From Chitinophagaceae bacterium (GTDB lineage Bacteria; Bacteroidota; Bacteroidia; Chitinophagales; Chitinophagaceae), in contig JADKJC010000001.1 of the NCBI GenBank assembly GCA_016722465.1, positions 558,001 through 622,000 on the forward strand: 64,000 nt of DNA, read 5' to 3'. Positions within the stretch are counted from its first letter, which is position 1, and the number at the start of each line of letters is the position of its first letter. The translations under genes and the position numbers were made by a program. Of this stretch, positions 18,231 to 26,861 are shown piece by piece. The notes under the pieces are model-generated. The model saw only the letters and a program-made list of their open reading frames with translations, was not told the origin of the DNA and did no database searches.

Positions 18231-18562
18231 GGAGTACTCAGCACTATCGGCGGCGCTGTTAATTCTTTTAACCCCAGTGGCTCCACCGCTTTAACCAACT
18301 CACTTGCCTTGCTCCTGAAGATCACTTCACTCTTCACTGTTTTAAATTCGTACTCCAGTTCTTTAATGTGTTTTTCTGTAGCACTGATCTTACGGATAAG
18401 TTTATCAGCCAAATGACCGTTATAGATATACAATACTGCTAAAAATGCCAGAAATAAAAAGAAGGGAATGTTCATCACCACCCACTTGTAGTTGAGCAGG
18501 CGCTTCCACTCAAATTTCTGAGCGGTTGTTTCTTCCTGTTGTGTTGTTTTTAATTCGGCCAT
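18221..18562 (-). CDS. ftsL: FtsL-like cell division protein
   Basis: The 113-residue protein has a short cytoplasmic N-terminus, one membrane segment (MNIPFFLFLAFLAVLYIY, about 30-47) and a predicted coiled coil (EKHIKELEYEFKTVKSEV). That is the FtsL plan: a small bitopic protein whose periplasmic helix pairs with FtsB and regulates FtsW-FtsI. Sequence identity between FtsL families is low, so the call rests on topology and on position between rsmH and ftsI. The C-terminus reads into a palindromic element that supplies its stop. Confidence 0.85.
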   Translation of the reverse strand: MAELKTTQQEETTAQKFEWKRLLNYKWVVMNIPFFLFLAFLAVLYIYNGHLADKLIRKISATEKHIKELEYEFKTVKSEVIFRSKASELVKAVEPLGLKELTAPPIVLSTPNP

Positions 18563-18610
18563 TTATAATTATATACTCCTGCTTTTATTTTTATCGGCTC
18601 TACGATACTG

Positions 18611-19579
18611 TTAGTTCTTCTTCTCTGCCACCCTTAGCTTTGCACTCCTGCTCCTCGGGTTTAACCTCAGCTCCTCATCTCCTGCTGTGATAGGTTTTTT
18701 ATTCACCAGCCTGAAAGGGTTTTCGGTTTTATTACCATACAGGTTATCAGTCTCCGGTTCTGCAAATGTGCCTGCCCGGAAAAAGTTCTTAACAACCCTG
18801 TCTTCTAATGAATGAAAAGTGATGATGGCTATACGGCCAGAGGGATTCAAGAGGTTAATGGATTGCTGCAACAGTTCTTTCAAAGCTCCCAGTTCGTCAT
18901 TTACTTCAATTCGCAAAGCCTGGAATACCTGTGCTAAATATTTTTGGGGGTTTCCTTTCACCACCGGCTGTAAGGCACGTTTCAGATCATTGATCGTTGC
19001 GATTGAAGCGATTGTTCTTTGCTGTACAATTGTCCTGGCAAGCGTTTTGGCATTCGTTACTTCACCATACTGTTCAAATAATTTATGCAGTTGTGCTTCT
19101 GTAAAATTTTTAAGAATGTCAGCAGCCGTTAGTACCTGCCTGCGATCCATCCGCATATCCAGTGCTGCATCAAACCGTATGGAGAAACCCCTGCCGGCTT
19201 CATCAAACTGGTGACTTGAAACACCCAGGTCAGCAAGAATACCATCTACTGTAGTAATTTTATGCAATCGCAAAAAACGCTGCAGGTGACGGAAATTCTG
19301 CGGAACAAAACTTACCCGTTTATCAACTGGCAAGTTTTTCCTGGCATCTTCGTCCTGGTCAAATGCAACCAGGCATCCGTTTTCATTTAGCTGCTCCAGT
19401 ATTGCCCTGCTATGCCCACCTCCACCAAAAGTGCAGTCAACATAAATCCCACCAGGTATTATTCCCAGGCCATCAATCGTTTCCTTCAGTAAAACCGGCG
19501 TGTGATAATCAGTGGCTGCATTGTCTGATTGTTTAATTGCTGGTTTTTCATCTGAACGTTTAGTTCCCATATCAACCAT
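18611..19579 (-). CDS. rsmH: 16S rRNA (cytosine-1402-N4)-methyltransferase RsmH
   Basis: RsmH (MraW) methylates N4 of C1402 in the decoding centre of 16S rRNA using SAM. The 322-residue protein shows YHTPVLLKETIDGL near the start, the SAM loop DCTFGGGGHSRAILEQL, GILADLGVSSHQFDEAGRGF and the C-terminal ITFHSLEDRVVKNFF. The N-terminus has about 25 residues before the conserved Tyr-His-Thr-Pro-Val; Met-4 (19570) is an alternative start. It is 7 bases downstream of mraZ and surely co-transcribed with it. Confidence 0.96.
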   Translation of the reverse strand: MVDMGTKRSDEKPAIKQSDNAATDYHTPVLLKETIDGLGIIPGGIYVDCTFGGGGHSRAILEQLNENGCLVAFDQDEDARKNLPVDKRVSFVPQNFRHLQRFLRLHKITTVDGILADLGVSSHQFDEAGRGFSIRFDAALDMRMDRRQVLTAADILKNFTEAQLHKLFEQYGEVTNAKTLARTIVQQRTIASIATINDLKRALQPVVKGNPQKYLAQVFQALRIEVNDELGALKELLQQSINLLNPSGRIAIITFHSLEDRVVKNFFRAGTFAEPETDNLYGNKTENPFRLVNKKPITAGDEELRLNPRSRSAKLRVAEKKN

Positions 19580-19586
19580 TTAACAA

Positions 19587-20054
19587 TTAATCATTCTTAA
19601 CAATGTTTCCCTTATTCATCACGATATTCGCCAGCTTACTTAATTCATCCGGAGAAGAAGGTTCAAAGAGCTTTTTATACTTACTACTATCCCAAATTTC
19701 AATTTTGTTTACCGCCGACACCAGTAATACATCCTTATCCAACCCTGCATATTCGATCAACGGCTTTGGCAGCAACAACCTGCCCACACTATCCAGTTCA
19801 ATTTGTGTGGCACCATTCAAAAACTTACGGCGGAACTCCCTAACTTGTGGGTCAAAATCATTCAACTTGCTGATGTCTGCAAATACAGGTTCCCATGTTT
19901 GGATTGGATACAAAGTGAGGCAGGACTCGATGCCCCGGCTAATTACAAACTGGTTAGCATTGTCCCCGGTAAGCTGCTTTTTAAAAGCAGCCGGTACCAG
20001 GAAACGGCCCCTGCCATCCAGCGTAACTTCGTATTCACCAAGAAAACCAATCAT
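19587..20054 (-). CDS. mraZ: Transcriptional regulator MraZ
   Basis: MraZ is the DNA-binding first gene of the division cluster and typically represses its own operon. The 155-residue protein contains two AbrB-like MraZ repeats: MIGFLGEYEVTLDGRGRFLV with PAAFK at the N-terminus, and ATQIELDSVGRLLLPKPLIE from about residue 81. The Asp-x-x-Gly-Arg element in each repeat contributes to the DNA-binding ring. It heads a minus-strand run of thirteen genes ending at ftsZ. A set of three 10-bp-phased direct repeats just upstream (20078-20104) is a likely operator. Confidence 0.96.
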   Translation of the reverse strand: MIGFLGEYEVTLDGRGRFLVPAAFKKQLTGDNANQFVISRGIESCLTLYPIQTWEPVFADISKLNDFDPQVREFRRKFLNGATQIELDSVGRLLLPKPLIEYAGLDKDVLLVSAVNKIEIWDSSKYKKLFEPSSPDELSKLANIVMNKGNIVKND

Positions 20055-20077
20055 TTGTGAGAATTAATGAACAATTG

Positions 20078-20104
20078 ACATAAACTGACACAAAATAACA
20101 CAAA
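20078..20104 (-). promoter_or_regulatory. Candidate MraZ operator: three 10-bp-phased heptamers
   Basis: On the plus strand ACATAAA (20078-20084), ACACAAA (20088-20094) and ACACAAA (20098-20104) are spaced exactly 10 bases apart (7 bp plus 3-bp spacers). Known MraZ sites in other phyla are also runs of short direct repeats at about this period in front of mraZ. The block begins 24 bases upstream of the start codon. The role is inferred from position and architecture. Confidence 0.5.
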
Positions 20105-20138
20105 TTCCCATTTAACATGATAAAATGTACAAAAAGTT

Positions 20139-20256
20139 TTATCCACAACGTAAGTGGCTGTTTGTCAGCTCATTATTAGAATATCTTATTTTTGGCGTGA
20201 ATTGGGTGTGAATAGCTGTGGGGAAGCTGTGAATTAGTGTACCTGGATGTGGACAG
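20139..20256. promoter_or_regulatory. DnaA-box-like cluster upstream of mraZ
   Basis: One perfect TTATCCACA lies at 20139-20147. On the other strand sense, four related nonamers follow: TGTGAATAG (20207), TGTGGGGAA (20217), TGTGAATTA (20228) and TGTGGACAG (20248). Their starts are 10, 11 and 20 bases apart, i.e. on one face of the helix. The four are weak matches to TGTGGATAA. The wider gap 20055-20504 has no gene; besides this cluster and the MraZ sites I see nothing else in it. Confidence 0.35.
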
Positions 20257-20504
20257 ACTGCGATTTCCAATGATAATAAAAGGAAGATTATTGTTTCCTT
20301 GCAACGCCGTGATCAGCTACCATAAGTACTTTCCGGGATTTTTCCTTCCATGTATTTTGCCTTATAAAACCATTGCATGAGGAAATCAGCATTTCTCTGT
20401 TTCAAAAGCCAATGAGCAGCTATTCAGGTGAATAATTTGAATAAGGAAGGAGTATTCCAGGCGCCAAACCTGTAATTGGGAAAAAAATGGGAAACTGAGG
20501 TGCG

Positions 20505-21827
20505 TTATTTTGCCAAAGGGAAAGTGAGGTAGAAAATTGTGCCTTTACCGGGTATACTCTCCGCTTTTATGCTTCCATCATGGGCATCCACCATGGTTTT
20601 TACGTAACTAAGGCCAAGGCCAAATCCTTTTACATTGTGCAGGTTGCCCGTGTGTGCACGGTAAAATTTTTCAAATATGCGGCTTACGGTTTCTTTATTC
20701 ATGCCAATACCGTTGTCCTCGATTTTTACCTTAAACTGGTTACCGGCATTTTGTGTGCTCAATACTATTTTCAAATTTTCTTTCGAATATTTTACGGCAT
20801 TGTCCAGCAGGTTGCTGATCAAATTGGTGAAGTGAACTTCATCTACCATCAGCAGGTCTTTTGCAGCTGCAAGATGTGTTTCCATCGAACCCTTTTTTTC
20901 TTCTACCTGCAGGTGAATATTATTTAATGCACTGTTGATCAGTTCATGTGCATGTAATTTTTTTAAGTTCAGCTGTACTTCCTGCTTATCCAGCAAAGCC
21001 GCCTGCAGTATGGTTTCCACCTGCTTGTTCATCCGCTTGTTCTCCTCTTTGATGATACCGGTAAAATAATCCATCTTTTCTTTATTCCCCGATACCTTAT
21101 CATTTTTCAGTGCATCCACTGCCAGTGAAATGGTGGCCAATGGTGTTTTAAATTCATGCGTCATATTGTTGATAAAATCAGATTTTATTTCACTCAGTTT
21201 TTTCTGTTTTAACAACGCTCTTACAGTAAGAAAAAATGCACACATGATGATGATGGTAAACAATACAGAGCCAACAATGAACCATATCATGGATTGCCAG
21301 ACAAAACTTTTTGCATGGGGAATCAGGATCACTAAAAATTCATCCGGAGAAATACCCTCACTGTTACTGGCGCTTGGCGATTCCAGTGGTATGGCCTGGC
21401 GAATGTTATTGACAGTATCCGCCTGCATTTTATAATAGTTTTCAGAAACCAAATCTTCTCCCGCAAGCGACATATTGCTGATTGAAAATTCGAAAGGAAC
21501 ATGCTTGAGTTGCTGTTTTTCGAAGGCCCTTCGGATAATTTGTTTTATCTCATCCCTGGTAAATTTTTGTGCTATGGTCGGTGCAAAAAATTCCATCTGC
21601 AGTCGCTCACTTGGCAATAGTGGCTGGTTCTTTTTTATCAAAGGCATCAGGTTCCCTTTTTCCTTAATCAGGTCTTCCGATACCTGGTAGGTGGCAAATA
21701 TAAGGTGCTCATTAAATTTCTGTTCCTGCGATTCCAGTGAACTTTTTAGCCATAGTATCTGGAAAAAAATCAGCCCCAGCAATGAAAGGAGTATCAGTAT
21801 GGTAATGATGGGGAAAATTTTCTTCAT
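20505..21827 (-). CDS. Sensor histidine kinase
   Basis: The 440-residue inner-membrane kinase has a first membrane segment at about residues 6-28, a periplasmic sensor region of about 150 residues with no domain I recognise, and a second membrane segment near 180-208. The HisKA phospho-acceptor motif THEFKTPL follows, then a HATPase domain with the N-box NLLDNAVKYS, the G1 box DNGIGM and the G2 box GFGLGLSYV. No response regulator is adjacent, so the partner is unknown. It is transcribed in the same direction as mraZ but is separated from it by 450 bases. Confidence 0.9.
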   Translation of the reverse strand: MKKIFPIITILILLSLLGLIFFQILWLKSSLESQEQKFNEHLIFATYQVSEDLIKEKGNLMPLIKKNQPLLPSERLQMEFFAPTIAQKFTRDEIKQIIRRAFEKQQLKHVPFEFSISNMSLAGEDLVSENYYKMQADTVNNIRQAIPLESPSASNSEGISPDEFLVILIPHAKSFVWQSMIWFIVGSVLFTIIIMCAFFLTVRALLKQKKLSEIKSDFINNMTHEFKTPLATISLAVDALKNDKVSGNKEKMDYFTGIIKEENKRMNKQVETILQAALLDKQEVQLNLKKLHAHELINSALNNIHLQVEEKKGSMETHLAAAKDLLMVDEVHFTNLISNLLDNAVKYSKENLKIVLSTQNAGNQFKVKIEDNGIGMNKETVSRIFEKFYRAHTGNLHNVKGFGLGLSYVKTMVDAHDGSIKAESIPGKGTIFYLTFPLAK

Positions 21828-21971
21828 CCGGCAAAATTAAAACAGTGTATGGCGTTTAAAAAACGTATTTATCCAAAAGGGTAAAATTAACGAAGGTTTT
21901 AGAACTTGAATTGTTTTAAAAAAATAGAAGCCGGTTTATTCAAAAAAGCAAATAATCATTTACTTTACGAT

Positions 21972-22523
21972 ATGGTTTTACCTGCACCTGGCATAATACT
22001 GATAGCTGATCCATTTTTAAAAGATCCGAATTTTATGCGGACTGTTGTATTTCTGTGCGACCACCAGGAGGAAGGCAGCATGGGCTTTGTAATCAATAAA
22101 CAGATCGAGCAAACATTGGATGACCTGATGGATGGCTTTGAAGGTTACAACATACCTGTTTACTATGGGGGGCCTGTGCAAATGGATACGATACATTTTT
22201 TACACCAATACCCGGACAGGATACCCGGTGGCATGGAAGTAATGAAAAACATTTATTGGGGAGGTGATTTTGCACAACTTACAGAAATGGTAAAGAACGG
22301 GGAAGCCGATTTTAATAAAGTGCGTTTCTTTATTGGCTACAGTGGATGGGCAACCGGGCAGCTTGACGGGGAATTAAAAGAAAAAAGCTGGCTTACTGCT
22401 TTGGCAACAAAAAAACTGGTTTTTCATGAAGAGCCGGATGATATATGGAAGGATAGCCTGAAACACCTGGGTGGTGAATATGAAATGATGATCAACTTTC
22501 CGATTGACCCTACGCTTAACTGA
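21972..22523 (+). CDS. YqgE/AlgH family protein
   Basis: YqgE/AlgH (UPF0301) proteins are small cytoplasmic proteins of unknown biochemical role. The diagnostic segments are PAPGIILIADPFLKDPNFMR at the N-terminus, VVFLCDHQEEGSMGFVINK, YYGGPVQMDTIHFLH and FFIGYSGWATGQLDGELKE. I place the start at ATG 21972 because family members begin a few residues before the conserved Pro-Gly; the frame is also open upstream from a TTG at 21906, which would add 22 residues with no family match. It is followed after about 40 bases by the acyltransferase gene. Confidence 0.88.
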   Translation: MVLPAPGIILIADPFLKDPNFMRTVVFLCDHQEEGSMGFVINKQIEQTLDDLMDGFEGYNIPVYYGGPVQMDTIHFLHQYPDRIPGGMEVMKNIYWGGDFAQLTEMVKNGEADFNKVRFFIGYSGWATGQLDGELKEKSWLTALATKKLVFHEEPDDIWKDSLKHLGGEYEMMINFPIDPTLN

Positions 22524-22563
22524 ACAATGCTAGAACCATTAAATCCATTTTCTGTATAAACCG

Positions 22564-23547
22564 TTGCTTTACCCCCTGCTTAAAACACCTGCAAAATTTG
22601 CACTATTAATTTATTGCAGGAAGCTTACTATCAATAACAGGTCATACTTAAAAAGCAATGGCCCCTTGCTGCTGGCCTGCAACCATCCTAACTCTTTTTT
22701 AGATGCTATCATTCTGGCAACCATTTTCCGGCAACCTGTTTATTCATTAGCACGAGGTGATGCTTTTAATAAAAAATGGATCGCCTTTTTGTTGAGGCAG
22801 ATGAATATATTGCCTGTGTACCGGGAGAGAGAAGGTACAGAACACCTGCACAAAAACTATCAAACCTTTGATGCCTGCACTAAAATTTTCAAACAAAAAG
22901 GCATCGTACTGATCTTTAGTGAAGCGCTTTGTGAAAACGAATGGCATCTGCGGCCACTGAAAAAAGGAACTGCACGGCTGGCTGCTGCTGCATGGCAGCA
23001 AGGCATCCCATTAAAGATATTGCCAGTAGCACTCAATTACAGCAGCTATACATTATTCGGAAAAAACGTACACCTCAATTTCGGTTCCCTGATAACTAAG
23101 GAGCAAATAGCAGCAAACGGGATTGAGAATGGAAAATTATTAAATGAAACGACCAATGCCATTCAGCTTCAGTTGCAACAAATGGTATATGAGATTGATG
23201 AAAAGGATAAACAGCTACAGTCTGAAATTTTTTTGATTCCTGTAAGCAATCTAAAAAAAATATTACTCTCCATCCCAGCAGCTATTGGGTATTTACTGCA
23301 TCTCCCTTTCTATATTTCACTGCAAAAAATAATTGCATCCAAAACATGGCAAACAGGTCATTACGATTCTGCAATTGTTGGTACCCTCTTTTTAATATAT
23401 CCATTTTACCTGCTGCTGCTTTGTTCAATCACCTATTTTATTGCAGGAAACTTTTGGTGGCTCATCACACTCTTTGCAATGCCATTTTGTGCATGGAGCT
23501 ATGTGCAGCTAAAGCAACAAACAGACAGGCGAGTTGCCAATGACTAA
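22564..23547 (+). CDS. Lysophospholipid acyltransferase (PlsC-like)
   Basis: The protein has the acyltransferase motif NHPNSFLDA (His-x4-Asp, about residues 40-45) and the later blocks ARGDAF, NILPVYRERE and FSEALCENEWHLRPLKKGTA, matching the 1-acyl-glycerol-3-phosphate acyltransferase superfamily. The C-terminal third adds two hydrophobic segments (about residues 228-300), so it is a membrane enzyme. The best start is TTG 22564, since no ATG is in frame after the upstream TAA at 22540. Phospholipid or glycolipid acylation is likely, but the exact acceptor cannot be told. Confidence 0.82.
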   Translation: MLYPLLKTPAKFALLIYCRKLTINNRSYLKSNGPLLLACNHPNSFLDAIILATIFRQPVYSLARGDAFNKKWIAFLLRQMNILPVYREREGTEHLHKNYQTFDACTKIFKQKGIVLIFSEALCENEWHLRPLKKGTARLAAAAWQQGIPLKILPVALNYSSYTLFGKNVHLNFGSLITKEQIAANGIENGKLLNETTNAIQLQLQQMVYEIDEKDKQLQSEIFLIPVSNLKKILLSIPAAIGYLLHLPFYISLQKIIASKTWQTGHYDSAIVGTLFLIYPFYLLLLCSITYFIAGNFWWLITLFAMPFCAWSYVQLKQQTDRRVAND

Positions 23548-23593
23548 CGAATAAGTAAATATTTCGTAATTGGTGATACGATTGAAAAATAAA

Positions 23594-24037
23594 TTATTGC
23601 TTATGGTCAAATTCCTTAGGGACGGTTTTTTTGTATTCATGATCATAGCTTACAAAAAAACACAAATAGATCACCCTGCTCAGCCGCATCATCCAGGGCT
23701 GTATTACAACCAGCAGTAATGCATTTAACCCAAGCCACCAGAATACCCTGTTATCTTCCGTAGACACACCGATTAATACCCACCATGCAACAAAAGAACT
23801 TACAGATATGGCTACCGCCAACGCATAACTTACATAACCTGTTCCATACCAAAAGCCCTGTTCCAGGTCGTAGCGCTGGCCACATTCAGGGCAGGTTTCG
23901 GGCATATCAAAAATATGAGAGAGCTTTAACTTACGGTATGCATTACTGTCATTGAACATCTTGCCTGTTCTGCAGCGGGGACATTTCATGGTTAAAATAC
24001 TCCAGAAATAATTAGGAGTGGGTTTGCTATCTTTCAT
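23594..24037 (-). CDS. DUF983 family membrane protein
   Basis: The 147-residue protein carries a zinc-ribbon-like pair of Cys motifs, MKCPRCRTGKMF and CPECGQRYDLEQGFWYGTGY, followed by two membrane segments (VSYALAVAISVSSFVAWWVL and WWLGLNALLLVVIQPW). This is the layout of DUF983, widespread in Bacteroidota and Alphaproteobacteria and functionally uncharacterised. It is convergent with the upstream acyltransferase gene and followed by an ABC exporter on the same strand. Confidence 0.88.
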   Translation of the reverse strand: MKDSKPTPNYFWSILTMKCPRCRTGKMFNDSNAYRKLKLSHIFDMPETCPECGQRYDLEQGFWYGTGYVSYALAVAISVSSFVAWWVLIGVSTEDNRVFWWLGLNALLLVVIQPWMMRLSRVIYLCFFVSYDHEYKKTVPKEFDHKQ

Positions 24038-24106
24038 TGCTGCAAAGGTAATGGAGTTACCCCCTTGTTTTTGTAATATAAGTTACACTGAATTCACCGG
24101 GTTGAA

Positions 24107-25912
24107 TCAGGCAGGTTGCTGCATCTTTTTTCTTTCACCAATTTGCTGGCGCCACATAGCATAGTACAGTCCTTTATCAGCCAGCAACCCTTCATGTGTA
24201 CCTGTTTCAACTACTTCTCCCTTTTCCAGTACATAGATCCTGTCGGCATGCATGATGGTACTTAACCGGTGTGCAATCAACACAGTGATCTGTTCTTTTT
24301 GAGAAGACAGCTCCCTGATCGTATCTGTAATTTCTTCTTCAGTGATGGAATCCAATGCAGAAGTTGCTTCATCAAAAATCAATAAATGCGGTTTGCGTAA
24401 TAAAGCACGGGCAATGGAAATACGTTGCTTTTCTCCGCCCGATAATTTCAAGCCTCCTTCGCCAATCATCGTATCCAATCCTTTTTCCGCCCTTGCTATC
24501 AAACCGGTACAACTTGCTTTTTGCAACACATCATTCAACTGTACTTCGGTAGCAGCAGGATTTACAAACATCAAATTCTCCCGGATGGTGCCACTGAACA
24601 GGTTGGTATCCTGTGTTACAAAACCGATCTGTTTTCGCAGGTCATCAAAATGTATTTCAGTTTCATCTAAATTATTGTACAATATCTTTCCTTCTAACGG
24701 GCGGTAAAGGCCCACCAACAATTTCATCAGGGTTGATTTGCCACTGCCGCTGGGCCCAACAAATGCAATGGTCTCACCTACTTTTACATCAAAACTAATA
24801 TCATCAATGGCTTTATGTGATGCCGTCTGGTGCTGGAATACCACATTCTTAAATGCCAGGGTTTCAATATTGCCCAATGCCTTTGGAAAAGCAGGCTCCT
24901 GCTCCGGTGCTTTTTTCATCAGGTTATCAAAATTATTTAAAGAGGCTTCTGCTTCCCTGTATGAAAGTAAGATGTTGCCTATTTCCTGTAAAGGGCCAAA
25001 TACAAAAAAAGAAAATATCTGCATCGTTACCAATTGGCCTGCATTCATAGTACCATGAAAAATGAGCCACATCAAAATAAATAATATTACCTGGCGCAAC
25101 GTATTTACCATAGTGCCCTGGATAAAACTGATACTGCGGATGCGTTTTACTTTAGTCAATTCAAGACCTAATATCTTATAGGTATTTGTATTCAACCGTT
25201 CTACTTCCTGGTGTGTAAGGCCCAGGCTTTTTACCAGTTCAATATTGCGAAGTGATTCGGTGGTGGAACCAGCCAATGCAGTGGTTTGCCCAACAATATT
25301 TTTTTGAATGAGCTTGATTTTTTTGCTGAGTTTATTGGTAACCAGCGTTAAAAATAAAATACCTACTAAATAAGCAACAGGTACCCGCCAGTTAATAAAT
25401 ATGGTGGCATACACAAAAACAAACACCACCCCGATAATAACACCAAAAAGGATATTGATGAAATTGGTCATAAACTTTTCAACATCCGCCCTTACCTTGG
25501 TCAATATGGATAAGGTTTCTCCACTGCGTTGGTCTTCAAATTGCTGGTAAGGCAGTTTCATAGCATGTTGCAAACCATCCGTAAAAACACTGGCGCCAAA
25601 TTTTTGAATCACCACATTTAAAAAATAGTCCTGGAAAGCTTTTGCAATACGGCTTACCATGGCTACTGAGATGGATAGAACGAGGATATACCAAACACCC
25701 GGCGCATCCCAGGAAAAAGAATTAAAAAACCGATCCCAGCTAAAATGCGTACCAGGTGGAACATCATTGCCCTGGTGACCATTGGCCAGGTTGATGAGTT
25801 TACCCAGTAAAATAGGATCGATCAAAGAAAATCCGATATTAATGGAAGCCATTAAAAGTGTGAAAGTAACCAGCCATTTATAAGGCTTTAAATATTTCAA
25901 TAAAATTTTCAT
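24107..25912 (-). CDS. ABC exporter, fused permease-ATPase (MsbA-type)
   Basis: The 601-residue half-transporter has six membrane segments in its first 310 residues and an ATPase domain in the rest, with Walker A GPSGSGKSTLMKL, Q-loop FVTQDTNLFSG, the signature LSGGEKQRISIARA, Walker B LLIFDEATSALDS and H-loop IAHRLSTI. It would act as a homodimer in the inner membrane, exporting a lipid, glycolipid or other substrate; the sequence does not decide which. It sits at the edge of the glycosyltransferase region, so a lipid-linked glycan is a fair guess. A second transporter of the same type lies at 28530. Confidence 0.92.
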   Translation of the reverse strand: MKILLKYLKPYKWLVTFTLLMASINIGFSLIDPILLGKLINLANGHQGNDVPPGTHFSWDRFFNSFSWDAPGVWYILVLSISVAMVSRIAKAFQDYFLNVVIQKFGASVFTDGLQHAMKLPYQQFEDQRSGETLSILTKVRADVEKFMTNFINILFGVIIGVVFVFVYATIFINWRVPVAYLVGILFLTLVTNKLSKKIKLIQKNIVGQTTALAGSTTESLRNIELVKSLGLTHQEVERLNTNTYKILGLELTKVKRIRSISFIQGTMVNTLRQVILFILMWLIFHGTMNAGQLVTMQIFSFFVFGPLQEIGNILLSYREAEASLNNFDNLMKKAPEQEPAFPKALGNIETLAFKNVVFQHQTASHKAIDDISFDVKVGETIAFVGPSGSGKSTLMKLLVGLYRPLEGKILYNNLDETEIHFDDLRKQIGFVTQDTNLFSGTIRENLMFVNPAATEVQLNDVLQKASCTGLIARAEKGLDTMIGEGGLKLSGGEKQRISIARALLRKPHLLIFDEATSALDSITEEEITDTIRELSSQKEQITVLIAHRLSTIMHADRIYVLEKGEVVETGTHEGLLADKGLYYAMWRQQIGERKKMQQPA

Positions 25913-26007
25913 GCTGCAAATTTAGTGTAAAGAATACATCGAAACATTTCGATTGATTAAGGGGCTTATATCGTAAAGCGAAAATATTTATTCCCGGTGC
26001 TTTAAAT

Positions 26008-26844
26008 CTACCCGGCAGGAAGTTTGATCCAGTTGCCAGGGATAATATCCCTCGTTCCCTTTATACTGGGTATCCATCTATCCGGGGCTACCACCACTTT
26101 ATCCCGGCCTGGATTTAGCCATGCACCCCACCAGCTAAAAGAACTGTTCGCAATGATATGATGATTGCATTGGCTCATGAGCTGCATATCCTTATAACTA
26201 TCCATATCCGTATTAAAATCCACAAACTTATAATCTGCCCCAGTAAAGTTTTTCTTTGCCCAGTTGATATCATCCGAAAAAACAATGAATAATGCATTGG
26301 CAAATTTAGTTTTCATTAAAGCGATGGCTTTTTGATAATAGCCCAAACCCATGGCCCAATTTTCATTCTCCAGGTAATCGCTTCTTCTGATATGAATACT
26401 CACTGCATTATTTTCCTGTATCAATTTAAGCATGCCCTGATTATTGCTGTCAGTCAATGCTGGAAATGTAAATAGCTTCCGGATCTTATCCTGGATATCA
26501 ATAAAATATTTTTCCGATTGCCAGTAGCCATTCAGGTATCCTGATTGTATAATCCTTACTTTATCATTCCATGTACCGAAATCCTGGTGAGTTTCTTTAT
26601 AAGGCTGATCAAAGAGTTTGAATTTTACTTTCGAAATCACTTTCAAGTATTCAAGTTCGATTACAGAAGCAACCAACGGCTTTACCCCAAATACTTTTTC
26701 CAATTCGTACTTTCTTCTTTCTCCTTTTGTGCTGTAAGCAGATAATTCAATTTTAGCAGGGAGGCCCTTATCAATAAACGTATGGTACAGTGCATACTGA
26801 AACATCTGATTACCCAAACCTGCCGAGATGTGTACAATGACCAT
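26008..26844 (-). CDS. GT11 alpha-1,2-fucosyltransferase
   Basis: The 278-residue protein opens with ISAGLGNQMFQYALYHTF, the hallmark N-terminus of GT11, and has the GDP-fucose motif VSIHIRRSDYL and the C-terminal IANSSFSWWGAWLNPGRDKV. GT11 enzymes transfer L-fucose from GDP-Fuc in alpha-1,2 linkage, usually to galactose. It lies 17 bases after the GT6 gene and is probably its operon partner; alpha-1,2-fucosyl-galactose is the acceptor of ABO-type GT6 enzymes. The frame is intact and the start Met directly precedes the motif. Confidence 0.92.
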   Translation of the reverse strand: MVIVHISAGLGNQMFQYALYHTFIDKGLPAKIELSAYSTKGERRKYELEKVFGVKPLVASVIELEYLKVISKVKFKLFDQPYKETHQDFGTWNDKVRIIQSGYLNGYWQSEKYFIDIQDKIRKLFTFPALTDSNNQGMLKLIQENNAVSIHIRRSDYLENENWAMGLGYYQKAIALMKTKFANALFIVFSDDINWAKKNFTGADYKFVDFNTDMDSYKDMQLMSQCNHHIIANSSFSWWGAWLNPGRDKVVVAPDRWIPSIKGTRDIIPGNWIKLPAG

Positions 26845-26861
26845 AGTACTGTTAAAAGAAT

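Noticed and set aside
20055..20504. Replication origin
   Set aside because: One good DnaA box and four weak ones; no dnaA or dnaN nearby, no strand-skew evidence available here.
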